Source of the DNA: Sphingobacterium chuzhouense
GTDB lineage: Bacteria; Bacteroidota; Bacteroidia; Sphingobacteriales; Sphingobacteriaceae
Direction of reading: 5' to 3'
Assembly (NCBI RefSeq): GCF_014692525.1
Contig: NZ_JACNYL010000004.1
Coordinates: forward strand, 1-64,000
Length of the DNA stretch: 64,000 bases
A program made the position numbers and the translations under genes. Of this stretch, positions 61,497 through 64,000 are shown in pieces. Under the pieces are notes generated by a model, which did no database searches, was not told where the DNA came from, and was given only the letters and a program-made list of their open reading frames with translations. Position 1 is the stretch's first letter, and every line of letters starts with the position of its first letter.

Positions 61497-62930
61497 ATGA
61501 TAGAATTACAACACACGACAAAAACACACGACGAATCTCGTCAAGGTGAGGCTTTGGATATGCTTCCGACAGGGAAATCGACAGGAAGAAAACTATATAT
61601 CGAAAGCTACGGCTGCCAGATGAATTTTTCTGATAGCGAGATCGTTGCTTCCATTCTATTGGATAACGGTTTTGAAACAACCAAAGATTATAAAGAAGCT
61701 GATGTTGTGTTTATCAATACTTGCTCTATCCGGGAAAACGCAGAACAGCGTGTGCGAAATAGGTTGAAAGAATTTGAATCTGTCAAAGCGAAGAATCCGG
61801 GTATGGTAGTCGGTGTTTTAGGCTGCATGGCCGAGCGGTTGAAATCAAAATTCCTTGAAGAAGAGAAGCTGGTTGATGTCGTAGTAGGGCCGGACGCCTA
61901 TCGTGATTTGCCCAATTTGATTGATAAGGTTGACGACGGAAATAAGGCGGTAAATGTATTGCTTTCCAGAGAGGAGACCTATGCAGATATTAGTCCGGTA
62001 CGGTTGAATTCCAACGGTATTTCTGCGTTTATTTCCATTATGCGCGGCTGCGACAATATGTGTTCATTTTGTGTAGTTCCCTTTACACGGGGGCGCGAAA
62101 GAAGTCGTGACTGTCATTCTATTGTGAAAGAAGCGCAGGATTTGTTTAACGCAGGCTATCGGGAAGTTACCTTGTTGGGGCAGAATGTCGATTCATATAA
62201 ATATACAAAACCAGCAACAGAAGGCGAGACGCCGGCACCGCCGGTGAACTTTGCCCAGCTCTTAGCTATGGTGGCGGAGGTAAGTCCGGAACTTCGCGTA
62301 CGCTTCTCTACGTCGCATCCAAAAGATATTACCGATGAGGTATTGCATACCATGGCACGTTACGAAAATATTTGTAAATACATACACTTACCAGTACAGT
62401 CCGGAAACTCCCGGGTATTGGAATTGATGAACCGTACCTACGATCGGGAATGGTATATGGATAGGGTCAATGCCATCCGTCGTATTATTCCAACATGTGG
62501 TATATCTACTGATGTGATCACAGGATTCTGTACTGAAACGGAAGAAGAACATCAGGAAACCCTCTCGATGATGGATTATGTAAAATATGATTTTGCCTAT
62601 ATGTTTGCTTATTCCGAGCGACCAGGTACATTGGCGGCGAAACGTTATGAAGATGACGTACCGGAAGATGTGAAGAAAAGACGATTAACGGAGGTAGTGA
62701 ACAAGCAACAGGAGCATAGTCTTTATCGTCTACAAAATTTTGTGGGTAACGTGCAGAAAGTGCTTATCGAAGGATTTTCAAAACGTTCGGATCAGGATTA
62801 TTGTGGTCGGAACGACCAAAATACGATGGTTGTTTTTCCTGTTGATGAACGTTTCAAACCAGGGCAATACGTCCATGTATTGGCTGAACGTTGTACATCC
62901 GCAACGTTGATCGGCAGAATTGTGGATTAA
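61497..62930 (+). CDS. miaB: tRNA-2-methylthio-N6-dimethylallyladenosine synthase
   Basis: Radical SAM methylthiotransferase that adds the 2-methylthio group to i6A37 of tRNAs reading UNN codons. The N-terminal MTTase domain (residues about 30-150) has [28 protein letters not shown] and [14 protein letters not shown], giving the three Cys of the auxiliary cluster. The radical SAM motif is [24 protein letters not shown] domain closes the protein (about 405-475). 477 residues, full length. It uses SAM and sulfide for its sulfur insertion. Confidence 0.96.
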   Translation: MIELQHTTKTHDESRQGEALDMLPTGKSTGRKLYIESYGCQMNFSDSEIVASILLDNGFETTKDYKEADVVFINTCSIRENAEQRVRNRLKEFESVKAKNPGMVVGVLGCMAERLKSKFLEEEKLVDVVVGPDAYRDLPNLIDKVDDGNKAVNVLLSREETYADISPVRLNSNGISAFISIMRGCDNMCSFCVVPFTRGRERSRDCHSIVKEAQDLFNAGYREVTLLGQNVDSYKYTKPATEGETPAPPVNFAQLLAMVAEVSPELRVRFSTSHPKDITDEVLHTMARYENICKYIHLPVQSGNSRVLELMNRTYDREWYMDRVNAIRRIIPTCGISTDVITGFCTETEEEHQETLSMMDYVKYDFAYMFAYSERPGTLAAKRYEDDVPEDVKKRRLTEVVNKQQEHSLYRLQNFVGNVQKVLIEGFSKRSDQDYCGRNDQNTMVVFPVDERFKPGQYVHVLAERCTSATLIGRIVD

Positions 62931-63010
62931 GGATATAGACACATTGCGGATTACAAACCGGGCTTCTAAGCTCACTGAAAGTAAACAAGATTCACGAGTC
63001 ACGAATAAAA

Positions 63011-64000
63011 ATGGATATTCAAGATATTAAAAATAGATTTGGGATCATTGGTAATTCACCATTGCTGAATCGAGCAATTGATGTCGCTTGGCAGGTAGCA
63101 CCAACAGATATATCTGTATTAATACAAGGAGAAAGCGGATCAGGTAAAGAGGTTTTTTCGCATATTATCCACCAACTAAGCGCGAGAAAACATGGGCCTT
63201 TTATTGCTGTAAACTGTGGTGCGATCCCAGAAGGAACGATAGACTCTGAATTGTTTGGTCACGAAAAGGGTTCGTTTACAGGTGCGCATGAAGCACGGAA
63301 AGGATATTTTGAAGTTGTGGATGGTGGGACTATTTTTTTGGACGAGGTAGGCGAGCTTCCTTTGGGTACGCAAGCCAGATTGCTACGAGTATTGGAAACC
63401 GGCGAATACATCCGTGTAGGGTCTTCAAAAGTGCAAAAAACAAACGTACGGGTAGTTGCCGCAACGAATGTTGATGTGTATGAAGCTGTAAAGAAAGGTA
63501 AATTTAGAGAAGACTTGTATTATCGTTTGAATACCGTTCCATTGCGAATCCCTTCTTTGCGAGAACGTAAAGAAGATATCAATCTGCTCTTTAGGAAATT
63601 CATTGTTGATTTCTCCGATAAATACAGATCTCCTGGGGTGCAATTGACACCAGATGCGCAGGAAACACTTATGAACTATAGCTGGCCTGGAAATGTGAGA
63701 CAATTAAAGAATATTGCCGAACAGATTGCAGTGTTGGAAAAGGAACGTGTTGTCGATTCTACTATACTAACAAAATACTTGCCGATAGAGCAACCGGTAT
63801 CGTCATTGCCCGTCTTTGTTAAAGATGCAGGAAAAGAAGACTTTTCAGAACGAGATTTATTATATAAAGTCCTTTTTGACATGAAAAAGGATATGGTGGA
63901 TCTGAAAAAATTGGTGGTAGAGCTTCTCAAAGAAGGCGTAACCCCAGGTACTTATGAGCAAAATTCGCCGTATATTAATCAGCTTTATAATGAAGTCAAG
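63011..64000 (+). CDS. Sigma-54-dependent transcriptional activator (partial, runs off the window)
   Basis: ATG 63011 opens a frame that stays open for 330 codons to the window end. The AAA+ domain begins almost at the N-terminus, with no receiver or other sensor domain before it. Walker A is GESGSGKE (residues 40-47), the sigma-54 contact loop is GSFTGA (87-92, Ser instead of the usual Ala at the second position), Walker B is GTIFLDEVGE (106-115), and the arginine-finger region is FREDLYYRLNTVPLRIPSLRERKEDI. A DNA-binding helix-turn-helix is expected further on or beyond the window. It lies 80 bases after miaB. Confidence 0.93.
   Translation, partial: MDIQDIKNRFGIIGNSPLLNRAIDVAWQVAPTDISVLIQGESGSGKEVFSHIIHQLSARKHGPFIAVNCGAIPEGTIDSELFGHEKGSFTGAHEARKGYFEVVDGGTIFLDEVGELPLGTQARLLRVLETGEYIRVGSSKVQKTNVRVVAATNVDVYEAVKKGKFREDLYYRLNTVPLRIPSLRERKEDINLLFRKFIVDFSDKYRSPGVQLTPDAQETLMNYSWPGNVRQLKNIAEQIAVLEKERVVDSTILTKYLPIEQPVSSLPVFVKDAGKEDFSERDLLYKVLFDMKKDMVDLKKLVVELLKEGVTPGTYEQNSPYINQLYNEVK

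Noticed and set aside
1..64000. CRISPR arrays, insertion sequences, prophage, tRNA genes
   Set aside because: No regularly spaced repeats, transposase-like frames, phage structural genes or tRNA cloverleaf sequences were noticed when reading both strands; no search program was run.

Overview
The window comes from a member of the Bacteroidota, most likely Sphingobacteriaceae (Sphingobacterium/Olivibacter/Pedobacter-like). Supporting signs are several SusC/SusD outer-membrane pairs, ECF sigma/FecR regulation, promoters with the Bacteroidota -7 box TAnnTTTG, and the fadN-type beta-oxidation operon. No tRNA, insertion sequence, prophage or CRISPR array was seen.

Layout. 0-0.3 kb: end of an rRNA operon (23S 3' end, 5S, terminator). 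0.4-3.5 kb: dnaG and a glutaminyl-peptide cyclotransferase lipoprotein. 3.5-10.6 kb: a trans-envelope signalling locus (ECF sigma, FecR anti-sigma, SusC with STN domain, SusD). 10.6-12 kb: ruvX, ybeY, ndk. 12.2-18.1 kb: MarR regulator plus fadN-fadA-fadE. 18.2-45.5 kb: a 27-kb accessory island, described below. 45.5-48.5 kb: an unrecognised gene, a gene-poor stretch with a short repeat, a second sigma/anti-sigma pair and a small exported protein. 48.5-64 kb: mostly housekeeping genes (DUF3127 SSB-like protein, THUMP methyltransferase, HD hydrolase, three secreted phosphodiester enzymes, M23 peptidase, mutY, ssb, pheS, TetR, rlmD, OmpA lipoprotein, miaB) and a sigma-54 activator cut by the window end.

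The island appears to be two long co-oriented operons. Operon 1 (promoter about 18.25 kb) has an orphan TonB receptor, SusC, SusD, a secreted cyanophycinase-like S51 peptidase and two DoxX-like membrane proteins. Operon 2 (promoter about 30.24 kb) has SusC, SusD, two paralogous DoxX-like proteins, a SoxD-like cytochrome c, a SoxC-like molybdoenzyme, another TonB receptor, a FAD oxidoreductase, an SDR epimerase and a YeiH-family putative sulfate exporter. Both start with the same unusual control region: a long palindrome just upstream of a TATATTTG box, a hairpin with a conserved 15-nt loop at the 5' end of the predicted transcript, a 32-33-codon ORF whose product contains RMRMC, a potential attenuator hairpin, and a second copy of the conserved-loop hairpin about 28 nt before the receptor start codon. 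A variant with two more such mini-ORFs lies before the first susC. Sulfur amino acid codons near the ends of the mini-ORFs, SoxCD, and the YeiH exporter suggest uptake of an organosulfur compound, oxidation of its sulfur and sulfate export, controlled by Cys/Met-sensing attenuation. The structures are seen in the sequence; the function is inference.
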